NCBI GenBank assembly: GCA_002238925.1
Contig: MPNH01000035.1
Location: forward strand, 1 to 55,741
Length of the DNA stretch: 55,741 nucleotides
Source of the DNA: Spirochaetaceae bacterium bin103
GTDB taxonomy: Bacteria; Spirochaetota; Spirochaetia; SZUA-6; Bin103
Direction of reading: 5' to 3'
Both the position numbers and the translations under genes were made by a program. Positions within the stretch are counted from its first letter, which is position 1, and each line of letters starts with the position of its first letter. Positions 1-8,893 of this stretch are shown in pieces. Under the pieces are notes generated by a model that made no database searches, was not told where the DNA came from, and saw only the letters and a program-made list of their open reading frames with translations.

Positions 1-1442
1 ACGACGAGTACCGCGCGCCGCCCGCGGAGCCGGTCCCGGCCTTGACGCCAACGGCGAAGGCACGCGTCGGATACCAGTGGAATCCCGGCGTTACGGTAGA
101 GGCGAACTATGGCAGCGATGGGTGGCGGTCGGCGGATGACGTCGACTTCGCGTTGGAGTCGATGGTCGTGCGCGGGGACCATGCCAGTAACGTGTCGCAG
201 AGTCTGGACCTGTACGGCGGCCTGTTCAGCTTCGACCACGGGTTGCGGCACAGCCTGACCGTGCTGCTGCCGCAACGGCACACCGCCCTGGTCGACGACG
301 ACGCCTGGGACGCGCTGGTCGAGCAGAGCCGCCGGCGTTCGCGGGCCAGCCTGAGTCTCACCAACCGGTTCACGTGGCGGCCGGTGCGGCACCTTTCCGC
401 CTGGCAGGCCTCCAGCGTCACGTACGACATCGACCTGCGGCTGCTGAACGTGGTCTACAACTCCGAAAGCCGGGCGTATCGAACCAGGACCGGCGCGTGG
501 AACGCCGCCGGCGTTACCCGCCATCGGCTGCAGACCGCTGCCGTCTGGCAGCTGGGCGACCACGCGCAGCGGCTCACCCTGGCCGGCGATCTGCCGCCCC
601 GCCCGCTCCTGCTCAGTGCGCAACTCGACCTTGACGCCGGTCCGGTGGGCGCCGGCGCGGTGCTGCGGGCGCGCTGCCAAGAAGGCGACCGGACGCTCGG
701 CGAGTGTCCGAAGATGCTCCCCGATCCGCTCGCGGTGAGCGTCAGGGTTACGCCGTTCCCGCCGCTCTCGATCAGCGAACGGATCGCCATTGACCTCATC
801 CGGTCGCAGTTCGAACGGTCGGAGACCACGGTCCGGCTCGGCGGCCTGAGCGCCTCCCTGATTGCATTGCGTCCGGAGCCGGATGACTCGCTTGAGGCGC
901 GCCAACTGCGCCTCGGATACTCCGCGTCGTTCGGCCCGCACTACGAGTGGCGTAACCGTATCAGGGTAGGGTTTGCCCCCGCCACGAACTGGACACTCGA
1001 TTTTGTCGAGCCGCGCAGCAGCCGCTTCACGCTGACCACCGCGCTTACCGTGGCGGTACACGAGTTCCTCGACCTCTCGTTCCGGACCGCTTCCAGCAAC
1101 AACCGCACCTACTGCTACGTGGCCGCGTGGGCAGACGACTCCTGCTCGACCCGCAATCCGGTCGAGGATCTGTGGTGGTCGGTGTCGTTCTGGGACGAGA
1201 GCAAGCGCCGCCAGTCCAACTTCAAGGTCGACCGCATCAGCCTGAGCGCGGTCCATCACCTGCAGGACTGGGACCTGACGGTGGAGTACGCGGCCCGTCC
1301 GGTGGCCCGCGACGGCGGCTTCCGGGAGTTCGCCTCCCAGTTCTCCGTGTTTGTCCGGTGGATCCCGGTGCCCGAGATCCGCGGGCGGGTGAGCGGCGAT
1401 GACGACGCCATTTTTCTCGGCGAATCCGATGTGGAGTCTTGA
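1..1442 (+). CDS. LptD-like outer-membrane beta-barrel protein, 3' part
   Basis: The frame is open from base 3 of the window, so the 5' end lies outside; at least 479 residues are present. The product looks like the C-terminal barrel of an LptD/OstA-type protein, which inserts lipopolysaccharide or related glycolipid into the outer membrane. The sequence is rich in alternating polar and aromatic strands, and its last 120 residues (a W-D-L-T-V-E-Y strand, then F-S-V-F-V-R-W and V-P-E-I-R-G) resemble the end of spirochaetal LptD-like proteins as I remember them. A TTG at base 42 could be read as a start, but the frame continues upstream without a stop, so I treat the gene as partial. The next gene follows after 142 bp. 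The family call rests on remembered similarity and could be another large barrel. Confidence 0.55.
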   Translation, partial: DEYRAPPAEPVPALTPTAKARVGYQWNPGVTVEANYGSDGWRSADDVDFALESMVVRGDHASNVSQSLDLYGGLFSFDHGLRHSLTVLLPQRHTALVDDDAWDALVEQSRRRSRASLSLTNRFTWRPVRHLSAWQASSVTYDIDLRLLNVVYNSESRAYRTRTGAWNAAGVTRHRLQTAAVWQLGDHAQRLTLAGDLPPRPLLLSAQLDLDAGPVGAGAVLRARCQEGDRTLGECPKMLPDPLAVSVRVTPFPPLSISERIAIDLIRSQFERSETTVRLGGLSASLIALRPEPDDSLEARQLRLGYSASFGPHYEWRNRIRVGFAPATNWTLDFVEPRSSRFTLTTALTVAVHEFLDLSFRTASSNNRTYCYVAAWADDSCSTRNPVEDLWWSVSFWDESKRRQSNFKVDRISLSAVHHLQDWDLTVEYAARPVARDGGFREFASQFSVFVRWIPVPEIRGRVSGDDDAIFLGESDVES

Positions 1443-1584
1443 CAGGTCCGGGGGAGATGCAGCACGCTCACCGATACTGGTATTGGCGTCAAAGTGCACA
1501 ATGCGACCCCCGGCGCGTGACCGGATCATGACCGTTGGCCCCGGCAGTCCACTGACAAGCGCCGGCGCCCCCGTTCGTTGAGCC

Positions 1585-2583
1585 ATGCCGTCTCCGGCTG
1601 CGGTCGCCCTCGATAATGTCAACTTCCTGCGCGAATTATGCGGTCCCAACGACCGTAATCTGCGCGTTTTCGAGCGCCTGCTCGGATCGCCCGTGCGTAG
1701 CCGCGGCAACCAACTGTTGCTCGATTGCGAGGACGCGGAGCAGCAGCGCCGCTTCGCGGCGATGCTGGACTGGCTGCGCGAGCAGGCTGCCGCCGGGCGC
1801 GTAATCGATCGATTCGCGGTCGCCGCCGCCCTCGACGCGGTTACCACGGCGGCGCCGGCCGCGTCGGCGGAAGCTACGGTGCTCATTCCCGGCGGCGGCA
1901 GCCGAATCTACGCGCGCAGCGCCATGCAGGCGCGCTACCTGGCGGCCATCGAGCAGCACGAACTGGTGGTCGCGGTGGGCCCGGCCGGCACCGGCAAGAC
2001 GTTCCTGGCGGTGGCGGCGGCGCTTCGCGCGGTGATCGGACGCGAGAAGCGGCGGCTGGTGCTTACCCGCCCGGTGGTGGAGGCGGGCGAGAGCCTCGGT
2101 TTCCTGCCGGGCGATCTTGCCCAGAAGATCAACCCCTATCTGCGTCCGCTGTACGACGCCATGGATGCGCTGGTCGCCGGCGATACGCTGCGCCGCCTCG
2201 AAGAGACCAGGGCAATCGAGATCGCCCCGCTTGCCTACATGAGAGGCCGCACCCTTGCCAACAGCTACGTTATTCTCGATGAAGCGCAGAACACGACCCG
2301 CGAGCAGATGAAGATGTTCCTCACCCGGCTCGGCGAGGGTACGCGGGCGGTGATCACCGGCGACATCACCCAGGTCGACCTGCCGCGCCGGCACGATTCG
2401 GGTCTGATCCACATCATGTCGGTACTGTCGCCGGTGCGCGAAATCCGCTTCGTGCACCTCGGCCAGGAGGATGTGGTGCGCAGCGAGCTGGTCCGCAAGA
2501 TCGTGCGGGCGTACGAGGAAGCCGACCAGCCGCGCGGCGGCACGCCGGGCGGGGGCAGGACGCGCCATCGTGACGGCGCCTGA
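1585..2583 (+). CDS. phoH: PhoH-like ATPase
   Basis: A 332-residue P-loop ATPase of the PhoH/YbeZ family, thought to act with YbeY in RNA handling and ribosome maturation. The Walker A motif GPAGTGKT is at residues 132-139 and the Walker B region reads VILDEAQNTT, followed by the family-typical A-V-I-T-G-D-I-T-Q-V-D-L-P. The N-terminal 120 residues match the usual YbeZ-like extension, and the length is normal. The start is an ATG. The 3' end overlaps the start of ybeY by 14 bp, so the two are probably co-translated, as in many bacteria. The C-terminus is a glycine- and arginine-rich tail. Confidence 0.93.
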   Translation: MPSPAAVALDNVNFLRELCGPNDRNLRVFERLLGSPVRSRGNQLLLDCEDAEQQRRFAAMLDWLREQAAAGRVIDRFAVAAALDAVTTAAPAASAEATVLIPGGGSRIYARSAMQARYLAAIEQHELVVAVGPAGTGKTFLAVAAALRAVIGREKRRLVLTRPVVEAGESLGFLPGDLAQKINPYLRPLYDAMDALVAGDTLRRLEETRAIEIAPLAYMRGRTLANSYVILDEAQNTTREQMKMFLTRLGEGTRAVITGDITQVDLPRRHDSGLIHIMSVLSPVREIRFVHLGQEDVVRSELVRKIVRAYEEADQPRGGTPGGGRTRHRDGA

Positions 2584-3133
2584 TGCGATCGTGGAGGTGC
2601 GCTGGGCGGAACCCGGCGCCGTGGCGGGTTGCGCGGGTGCTCGGGCCGCGCTGGCCGATCGGCTCGCGCGGTTCGGACGCCGTGCCCTGCATCACCTGGA
2701 CCACCGCGTGGAGGTCTCGGTGCTACTCTGTGACAGTGACCTGATGCACACCCTCAACGCACGCTACCGGGGGATCGCGGCGCCCACCGACGTGCTGTCG
2801 TTCGCGCAACACCACGACTCCCGAGCCGCCGGTACCGGCGCCGGCGGCTGGCCCGAAGGCCCCGTTCGGGGTACCTTGCCGGCGCAATCGAGTGCCGCGC
2901 CGGCGCCGGCCGGCGACGTAGTGATCGCCGCCGACGTTGCCGCCCGCCAGGCCGCCGCCCGCGGCGAGCCGGAGGAACGGGAATTGTGCCGCTTGCTGTT
3001 GCATGGCATGTTGCACCTCTTGGGAATGGACCACGCGGACCCGCCGCGCGACCACGAGCCAATGTTGACGTTGCAGGAGCGGACGCTGCTTCGCCTGCTC
3101 GGCGACGCGGCGTCAAACCACACCGTAGGATAA
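2570..3133 (+). CDS. ybeY: Endoribonuclease YbeY (rRNA maturation factor)
   Basis: A 187-residue metal-dependent endoribonuclease needed for 16S rRNA processing and quality control. The signature H-G-M-L-H-L-L-G-M-D-H places the three metal-binding histidines at 145, 149 and 155. The conserved N-A-x-Y-R and T-D-V-L-S-F elements lie near residues 63-78. I chose the GTG at 2570, inside the end of phoH, because the reading frame upstream is only a shadow of phoH. Oddly, about 35 residues rich in Gly, Ala and Pro (residues 81-115) sit between T-D-V-L-S-F and the G-D-V-V-I strand, where most homologues have a few residues. The next gene follows after 10 bp. Confidence 0.93.
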   Translation: MTAPDAIVEVRWAEPGAVAGCAGARAALADRLARFGRRALHHLDHRVEVSVLLCDSDLMHTLNARYRGIAAPTDVLSFAQHHDSRAAGTGAGGWPEGPVRGTLPAQSSAAPAPAGDVVIAADVAARQAAARGEPEERELCRLLLHGMLHLLGMDHADPPRDHEPMLTLQERTLLRLLGDAASNHTVG

Positions 3134-3143
3134 GGAGATCGCG

Positions 3144-3941
3144 ATGGGTTTCCTGGAAAAGCTGCTCGGCAGGGCAGATCAGGACGAAGATGACCTAGCC
3201 AACCTCGACGGCGCCGCCAAGGAGATGATCCAGGGTGTCGTCGAGCTGTCGCGAAGTACAGTCAAGGAGATCATGGTGCCGCGCCCGGACGTGATTTCGG
3301 TTCCGCTCGATGTGCCCGGGGACAAACTCCTGGAATTGGTGGCGCAGAGCGGCCACTCGCGGCTGCCGGTGTATCACCAGAACATGGACAACATCGTGGG
3401 CGTGGTGTACGCCAAGGATCTGCTGCTTGCCCAGGTGCCGCCGACCGGCGAGCCGGCCGAGGAAGCGGTGCTCGATCGCATCATGCGGCGGCCCTACTTT
3501 GTCCCGGAAATCAAGAAGATCGACCAGCTTCTGCGCGAGTTTCAACTGCGCCGCGTGCACATCGCGGTAGTGGTGGATGAATATGGCGGCACGTCGGGAA
3601 TCGTGTGCATGGAAGACGTGATCGAGGAGATCGTCGGCGACATTCAGGACGAATTCGACGACGAGGCGGAGGAGATTCTCAAGATTGGCGAGGGCATCTA
3701 CCTGTGCGATGCGCGCGTCAGCCTCAACGAGTTGAACGAACATGCCGGGTTCGATCTTCCGGCGGACAGCTTCGAGACCCTTGGCGGGTTCGTGTTCGAC
3801 CTGTTCGGGAAGATCCCGGTGAAGTACGAAAAGGAGCGCTACCGGAATGCGGATTTCGTCATTCAGCAGATGGAGGGCAACCGCATCAGCAGCGTCAAGA
3901 TCGTGATCCGCCGCGAGGCTCCGCCCGCGGCCGAACAGTAG
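3144..3941 (+). CDS. CorC/TlyC-type CBS-domain protein
   Basis: A 265-residue soluble protein with two CBS domains (about residues 35-180) and a C-terminal CorC_HlyC/transporter-associated domain (about 185-260). The CBS region opens with M-V-P-R-P-D-V and contains V-V-V-D-E-Y-G-G-T-S-G, both typical of the family. It lacks the N-terminal DUF21 membrane domain, like the short spirochaetal TlyC proteins. Proposed roles are magnesium/cobalt efflux or modulation of a membrane partner; the older label 'haemolysin' is not supported by anything here. A good ribosome-binding site (AAGGAG) lies 7 bp before the ATG. It sits in one transcription unit between ybeY and pgk. Confidence 0.88.
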   Translation: MGFLEKLLGRADQDEDDLANLDGAAKEMIQGVVELSRSTVKEIMVPRPDVISVPLDVPGDKLLELVAQSGHSRLPVYHQNMDNIVGVVYAKDLLLAQVPPTGEPAEEAVLDRIMRRPYFVPEIKKIDQLLREFQLRRVHIAVVVDEYGGTSGIVCMEDVIEEIVGDIQDEFDDEAEEILKIGEGIYLCDARVSLNELNEHAGFDLPADSFETLGGFVFDLFGKIPVKYEKERYRNADFVIQQMEGNRISSVKIVIRREAPPAAEQ

Positions 3942-3950
3942 GAGGAGAGA

Positions 3951-5195
3951 TTGCACGACGTTCGCGGAATGGAGGCGCTCGACCTGGCCGGGCGCAGGGT
4001 GCTGGTTCGCGTCGACTTCAACGTGCCGCTCGCCGCGGGCGCGGTTGCCGACGATACCCGCATCCGCGCCGCGCTGCCCACCATTCGCGCCATCCTCGCA
4101 CAACCCGGCGCGCGCGTGGTGCTGATGAGCCATCTCGGGCGGCCCAAGGGAGCGCGCCGGGCGGAGCTCAGCCTGGCGCCGGTGGCCGCACGCCTGGCGG
4201 ACCTGCTGGGACGGGAAGTCGAGATGGCCCCGGACTGCGTCGGGCCGGAGGTGGAGCGCCGCGCCGCATCGCTGGCTCCGGGGGCCGTGCTGCTGCTGGA
4301 GAATCTCCGCTTTCACGCCGCCGAGGAAGCGGGCGATGCGGCCTTCGCCCGGCAGCTTGCCGGCCTGGCGGACGCATACGTGAACGACGCATTCGGCGCC
4401 GCCCACCGCGCGCACGCCTCCACGGCGACCGTGGCGGAGTACCTGCCGTCCGCCGCCGGACTGCTGATGGAACGGGAGGTGGCGGCGCTCGGCGACCTGC
4501 TCGCCGCGCCGCGGCGGCCGTTCGTGGCGATCGTGGGCGGCGCCAAGGTGTCGTCCAAGGTGGCGGTATTCGAGCACCTGCTGCCCAAGGTGGACAGCAT
4601 GCTGATCGGCGGCGCCATGGCCTACACGTTCCTGGCCGCCGGCGGGACGGCGGTAGGGAATTCGCTGGTCGAGCCCGACCTGTACGTAACCGCGGACGCG
4701 CTGATGCGTCGCGCCGAGCAACTTGGCGTGCGCTTCCTGCTGCCCTGCGACCACGTCGCCGCCGAAGCGGTGGCGGAGGACGCCGCGCGCACGGTTACCG
4801 CCGGTGCGGAAATTGTCGATGGCGGGGTCGGCGTCGACATTGGCCCCCGCACCGTGGCGGCGTTCAAGGCGGCCGTCGCGGCTGGCGGCACCGCGGTGGT
4901 GAACGGGCCGGTGGGCGGATTTGCAGGGGGGGCGGTCGGGGCTGCCGGCACCGTGATGTGGAACGGGCCGATGGGCGTATTCGAAGTGGCGCCGTTCGCG
5001 GCCGGCACGTTTGCCGTGGCCGAAGCGGTCGCCGCGTGCGGCGGCACCACGGTGGTGGGCGGCGGCGACTCGGTTGCGGCGCTCAACGCCGCCGGGGTGG
5101 CCGACCGGATCTCGCACGTGTCAACGGGCGGCGGCGCCTCCCTGGAACTGCTGGAAGGCCGCGAGCTGCCCGGCGTCGCCGCGCTACGGGAGTGA
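3951..5195 (+). CDS. pgk: Phosphoglycerate kinase with a 20-residue internal duplication
   Basis: The glycolytic kinase that converts 1,3-bisphosphoglycerate and ADP into 3-phosphoglycerate and ATP in the cytoplasm. Conserved elements include R-V-D-F-N-V-P near residue 23, S-H-L-G-R-P-K-G, the hinge/nucleotide region G-G-A-K-V-S-S-K, W-N-G-P-M-G-V-F-E, and the C-terminal G-G-G-D-S with S-T-G-G-G-A-S. The TTG at 3951 is preceded by GGAGGAG; an in-frame ATG follows at 3969. At 414 residues it is about 20 longer than usual because bases 4881-4940 are a diverged tandem copy of 4941-5000, giving V-N-G-P-V-G-G-F-A before the canonical motif. The gene lies directly upstream of tpiA. Confidence 0.96.
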   Translation: MHDVRGMEALDLAGRRVLVRVDFNVPLAAGAVADDTRIRAALPTIRAILAQPGARVVLMSHLGRPKGARRAELSLAPVAARLADLLGREVEMAPDCVGPEVERRAASLAPGAVLLLENLRFHAAEEAGDAAFARQLAGLADAYVNDAFGAAHRAHASTATVAEYLPSAAGLLMEREVAALGDLLAAPRRPFVAIVGGAKVSSKVAVFEHLLPKVDSMLIGGAMAYTFLAAGGTAVGNSLVEPDLYVTADALMRRAEQLGVRFLLPCDHVAAEAVAEDAARTVTAGAEIVDGGVGVDIGPRTVAAFKAAVAAGGTAVVNGPVGGFAGGAVGAAGTVMWNGPMGVFEVAPFAAGTFAVAEAVAACGGTTVVGGGDSVAALNAAGVADRISHVSTGGGASLELLEGRELPGVAALRE

Positions 5196-5204
5196 AACGG
5201 AAAC

Positions 5205-6008
5205 ATGAGCAACGGAACTGATAGTCGCAAAACCTTCATTGCCGGCAACTGGAAGATGCACTACACGCATACCGAAGCGGCCGCGCTCGCCGCGCGTCTT
5301 GGCGAACGGCTCGACACCGGCGGCGTCCGGGTAATGGTGGCGCCGCCGTTCACCGCCCTGCAGGCGGTGGCGGACGCACTGCGCGGCTCGGCCATCGTGC
5401 TGGGCGCCCAGAACGTGAGCCCGGAGGCATCCGGCGCGCACACCGGCGAGGTGTCGTGCGCGATGCTGGCGGCGCTCGGCGTGCGGGTGGTGATTGTCGG
5501 GCACTCGGAACGACGCCACGTGTACGGCGAGGACGACGCGCTCGTCGCGCGCAAGTTGCAGGCTGTCCTGGCCGCCGGCCTGGAAGCGGTGCTGTGCGTC
5601 GGCGAGACGCTCGCCGAGCGCGAGGCAGGGGCCGCCGAAGCGGTGGTGGCGCGCCAGTTGCGTGCCGCGCTCGGCACCTGCTCGGCCGCCGACCTGCGCG
5701 CGGTCACGGTAGCCTACGAGCCGGTGTGGGCGATCGGTACCGGCCGCACCGCGTCGGTGGCGGACGCCGACGCCATGCACCGCGCAGTGCGCGCCGTGGT
5801 CGCCGGCATGACCGGGGCGGCGGCCGCCGCCGGCCTGGTGGTGCAGTACGGCGGCTCGGTCAAGCCGGACAATGCCGCGGAACTGCTGGCCAGTCCGGAG
5901 GTGGATGGCCTGCTGGTCGGCGGCGCATCGCTGCAGGCAGACAGTTTCATCCGCATCGTCGCATCGTCGGCATCGTCGCCGCTCGTTGATTCGTGCCCCG
6001 GCAATTGA
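5205..6008 (+). CDS. tpiA: Triosephosphate isomerase
   Basis: Interconverts glyceraldehyde-3-phosphate and dihydroxyacetone phosphate. The catalytic residues are visible: Lys17 in G-N-W-K-M, His100 in V-G-H-S-E-R-R, and Glu172 in A-Y-E-P-V-W-A-I-G-T-G. The phosphate-binding Y-G-G-S-V and L-V-G-G-A segments are also present. Length (267) is slightly over the usual 250 owing to a short N-terminal extension and a serine-rich tail. It follows pgk after 9 bp and precedes secG, an order seen in several bacteria. The 3' end of the gene contains a candidate promoter for the secG-atp operon. Confidence 0.97.
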   Translation: MSNGTDSRKTFIAGNWKMHYTHTEAAALAARLGERLDTGGVRVMVAPPFTALQAVADALRGSAIVLGAQNVSPEASGAHTGEVSCAMLAALGVRVVIVGHSERRHVYGEDDALVARKLQAVLAAGLEAVLCVGETLAEREAGAAEAVVARQLRAALGTCSAADLRAVTVAYEPVWAIGTGRTASVADADAMHRAVRAVVAGMTGAAAAAGLVVQYGGSVKPDNAAELLASPEVDGLLVGGASLQADSFIRIVASSASSPLVDSCPGN

Positions 6009-6015
6009 GTATAGT
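5986..6015 (+). promoter_or_regulatory. Candidate sigma70 promoter for secG-atp operon
   Basis: TTGATT (5986-5991) and TATAGT (6010-6015) are separated by 18 bp, starting inside the last codons of tpiA. Transcription would begin near 6022, about 40 bp before the secG start. This is pattern matching only. Confidence 0.45.
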
Positions 6016-6060
6016 TGGCCCGGATCGAGCCGTCTCCGCGGTTACGGTCCTCCGATTGTC

Positions 6061-6594
6061 ATGGCAATAATCTCGATTCTCATCCTCGTCGTGTTCGTCG
6101 TGAGCGCGCTGTTGTTGATGGCCGTGGTGCTCATTCAGGACGACCAGGGCGGCGGCATCGGCGCCATGTTCGGCGGCGGGGCCGGTACTCCGTTCGGGGC
6201 GCGAACGGGCAACGTGATGACCCGCCTCACCTCCGTTCTGGCGGTGATTTTTCTGGCCGCGGCGTTCACCCTGGCATGGATGAATCGCACCCCGGATGCC
6301 GGCAACGTGATCGGCCGGGCACGCGCGGAACGCATGCAGAGCGTGGAACGCACCGACTGGTGGGTAGAGACGCCGGTCCCCGAGTTGCTCACCGAGGAGG
6401 CGCCGGCGGCCGTGGACGCGAGTCCGGCCGCTGACGAGGGCGAGCCCGCCGACGCGAGTTCTTCCGCTGGCGAGGGGCCGGCCGGCCGCGCGGGTTCCTC
6501 CGGCGGGCGAGCCGCCGGCCGATGCCGCGAGCGAACCTGCCGACGACGCGGAGCCCGCCGCCAGCGAAGGCGGGTGATTCGTAGGCCGCGATGA
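6061..6594 (+). CDS. secG: SecG, preprotein translocase subunit, with long tail
   Basis: The small integral-membrane subunit of the SecYEG protein-export channel. Two hydrophobic helices (about residues 3-23 and 55-75) flank the conserved cytoplasmic loop with the M-F-G-G-G motif and a T-P-F-G-A segment. Typical SecG proteins have about 75-110 residues; here about 90 more follow, first acidic and proline/alanine-rich (residues about 105-140), then abruptly arginine-rich. In another frame, bases about 6500-6577 would continue the acidic composition and stop at 6575-6577, so the tail has probably suffered a 1-base frameshift. The stop codon overlaps the atpB start (ATGA), implying coupling to the ATP synthase operon. 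Confidence 0.88.
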   Translation: MAIISILILVVFVVSALLLMAVVLIQDDQGGGIGAMFGGGAGTPFGARTGNVMTRLTSVLAVIFLAAAFTLAWMNRTPDAGNVIGRARAERMQSVERTDWWVETPVPELLTEEAPAAVDASPAADEGEPADASSSAGEGPAGRAGSSGGRAAGRCRERTCRRRGARRQRRRVIRRPR

Positions 6595-7532
6595 AGATCG
6601 CTCTGCTGATCGTGGTCGGGGTGGCGGTCCTGGTAGCCGGCAACTTGTTGATGCCGGTGCCGCAGGCAGCCATCGAGGTGGCCGCCGAACCCATCGGTCT
6701 CGGCCCGGTTACCAATGCCGTGCTCACCTCGTTCATCCTCAGCGCCGCTATCCTGTTGGTGGCGTTCGTGGTGGGACGCAACCTGAAACAGCGGCCCGGC
6801 GGATTGCAAAACGCGGTCGAAGCGCTGGTCGAGGGGCTCGACAACCTGGTAAACCAGACTGCCACGCGCACCTGGGCGCCGCGTTTTTTCCCGATCTGCA
6901 CCACCATCTTCATCTTTCTGCTGGTATCGAACTGGTTCGGTATACTGAGCCCGGCCCTGGGCAGCATTGGCATCATTCACGCCAGCGACCACGGCTCGCT
7001 GGCGGCCGAGGACATCACGTTTCTGCGCGGCAGCGCCGAACAGGTGCTCGCCGACCATGCCGCCCACGGCGGCGATGCCCCCCACGACGCGGACCATGCC
7101 AAGTTCCTTATCGTGCCGCTGTTGCGGGCCCCGAGCAGCGACCTCAACCTGACCTTGACCCTGGCGCTGATCACCATGTTCCTGGTTCAGGTGTTCGGTT
7201 TCTGGAGCCGCGGCGTCGGTTATATCGGGCAGTTTCTACGCTTCAGGAGTCTGAAGACCAAGGGCGTCCTGATGGGGCTGGTGGATATCTTCGTCGGCTT
7301 CATCGAGGGCCTCAGTGAGTTCGCCAAGGTGGTCTCCTTTTCGTTCCGCCTGTTTGGCAACATCTTTGCCGGTGAGGTGATTCTGATCGTGATCACCAGC
7401 CTGGTATCGCTGGTACTGGTGGTGGTGTTCTTTGGACTGGAGCTATTTGTCGGACTGATCCAGGCATTCGTGTTCTTCATGCTGTCGCTGGCCTTCTTCC
7501 ACTTGGCGACGGTGCATCATGACGACCACTGA
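6591..7532 (+). CDS. atpB: ATP synthase Fo subunit a
   Basis: The integral-membrane proton-path subunit of F1Fo ATP synthase. It is 313 residues with about six membrane helices. The essential arginine lies in S-F-R-L-F-G-N-I-F-A-G-E near residue 250, and the last helices carry the G-L-I-Q-A-F-V-F segment typical of the family. A loop of about 45 residues rich in His, Asp and Ala (around 135-175) lies between helices, a little longer than usual. The ATG overlaps the secG stop. It is the first gene of the atp operon, in the normal a-c-b-delta-alpha-gamma-beta-epsilon order; no atpI was seen. Confidence 0.96.
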   Translation: MKIALLIVVGVAVLVAGNLLMPVPQAAIEVAAEPIGLGPVTNAVLTSFILSAAILLVAFVVGRNLKQRPGGLQNAVEALVEGLDNLVNQTATRTWAPRFFPICTTIFIFLLVSNWFGILSPALGSIGIIHASDHGSLAAEDITFLRGSAEQVLADHAAHGGDAPHDADHAKFLIVPLLRAPSSDLNLTLTLALITMFLVQVFGFWSRGVGYIGQFLRFRSLKTKGVLMGLVDIFVGFIEGLSEFAKVVSFSFRLFGNIFAGEVILIVITSLVSLVLVVVFFGLELFVGLIQAFVFFMLSLAFFHLATVHHDDH

Positions 7533-7557
7533 CGGTGGCATACCAATAGCAAAATGA

Positions 7558-7848
<291 letters not shown>

Positions 7849-7862
7849 GTCGAGAGGCTACC

Positions 7863-8363
7863 GTGCAAGCTCTCGGCATTTCTCTGTTCGGGTTGATTGC
7901 GTACGCGGTCAACTTCGTGATCCTGGTGGTACTGCTTCGCGTGCTGCTGTACAAGCCGGTCAAGCAGATGCTCGACAACCGCAAGCAGCGCATCGCGGAG
8001 GGGCTGAATGCCGCCGAACGCGCCGCTGCCGACGCCGCCGAACAGCGCGGCCGGTTCGAACGGGAGCTCGACGAAGCGCGCGGAACGGCACAGGCGGAAG
8101 TCGCCAGGCAGGCCCAGCAGGCCGAGCAGGTGCGCCACGAGGTGCTGCAGGCCGCCGAACAGGAGGCCGCCGAGATCAAGGCGCGCGCCCGCGAGGAAAT
8201 AGACCAGGAGCGCCGGCAGGTGGCGTCAGAGCTGGAACGGCAGGCCGCCGAGTTGGCCATGGCGATTTCCCGCAAGGTGGTGGGCGCGGCGCTCGATCAG
8301 GCGGCGCAACGGCGCCTCGTGGACCGGTTCGTGAGCGAATTGGGCAGCGGGGAGGGCCGGTGA
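7863..8363 (+). CDS. atpF: ATP synthase Fo subunit b
   Basis: The peripheral-stalk subunit: one N-terminal membrane helix (about residues 8-28) and a long charged helix (30-160) rich in Ala, Glu, Arg and Gln that would dimerise and bind subunit delta. The conserved K-P-V-K-Q-M-L-D-N-R-K segment follows the helix. Length (166) is normal. The start is GTG, 14 bp after atpE. The stop overlaps the start of atpH by 4 bp. Confidence 0.95.
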   Translation: MQALGISLFGLIAYAVNFVILVVLLRVLLYKPVKQMLDNRKQRIAEGLNAAERAAADAAEQRGRFERELDEARGTAQAEVARQAQQAEQVRHEVLQAAEQEAAEIKARAREEIDQERRQVASELERQAAELAMAISRKVVGAALDQAAQRRLVDRFVSELGSGEGR

Positions 8364-8878
8364 CCGACGCCCGCAGCTACGCGCTGGCGGCGTTCGCGGC
8401 TGCCGTGGAACCGTGGATTGGAACCCTGCGCGCCGTTCATGGCAAGTTGCAGGGCGAACCGGAATTGCTCGCCCGGCTCACCGACAAGGGCGCCTCGTTC
8501 GAAGGCCGCCGGCAGCAGTTCCTGGAGCTGCTGCCCGCATCCGCGAGCGAAGACTGCCGCAACTTCCTGTTTACCCTGATGGAACGTGGCGACCTGGGGC
8601 AGTTGGCGGCGGTTGTCGACTGGCTGGGCGCGATGGCGAGCGGCGGTCCGCAGGCGCGCATGGCGATCGTGACCACCGCCTACCCGCTCGACGACGCCGA
8701 GCGGCGGCGCTTCGTCGCCACCCTGGAACAGACCCACGGAGCCGATGTTGGCGTTTCCTTTGCCGTCGACCCCGCCATTGTCGGTGGCGCGGTGGTACGC
8801 ATCGGCGACCGGATCGTGGATGGCAGCGTCAGGACAAGGCTGGAGGCGATCGACGGCGCCCTGGCCGGCGGAGGGTAG
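8360..8878 (+). CDS. atpH: ATP synthase F1 subunit delta
   Basis: Links the b-stalk to the alpha-beta head. The N-terminal R-S-Y-A-L-A-A-F and the C-terminal D-P-A-I-V-G-G-A-V-V-R-I-G-D-R-I-V-D-G-S are family hallmarks. Length is 172 residues. The GTG start overlaps atpF, and atpA begins 15 bp downstream. Confidence 0.94.
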   Translation: MTDARSYALAAFAAAVEPWIGTLRAVHGKLQGEPELLARLTDKGASFEGRRQQFLELLPASASEDCRNFLFTLMERGDLGQLAAVVDWLGAMASGGPQARMAIVTTAYPLDDAERRRFVATLEQTHGADVGVSFAVDPAIVGGAVVRIGDRIVDGSVRTRLEAIDGALAGGG

Positions 8879-8893
8879 GCAGGATGACAAGCG

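Noticed and set aside
3195..5117. A 640-codon open frame on the minus strand opposite corC and pgk
   Set aside because: It is a GC-skew shadow of two clearly recognised plus-strand genes, rich in His and Arg, with no recognisable domain.
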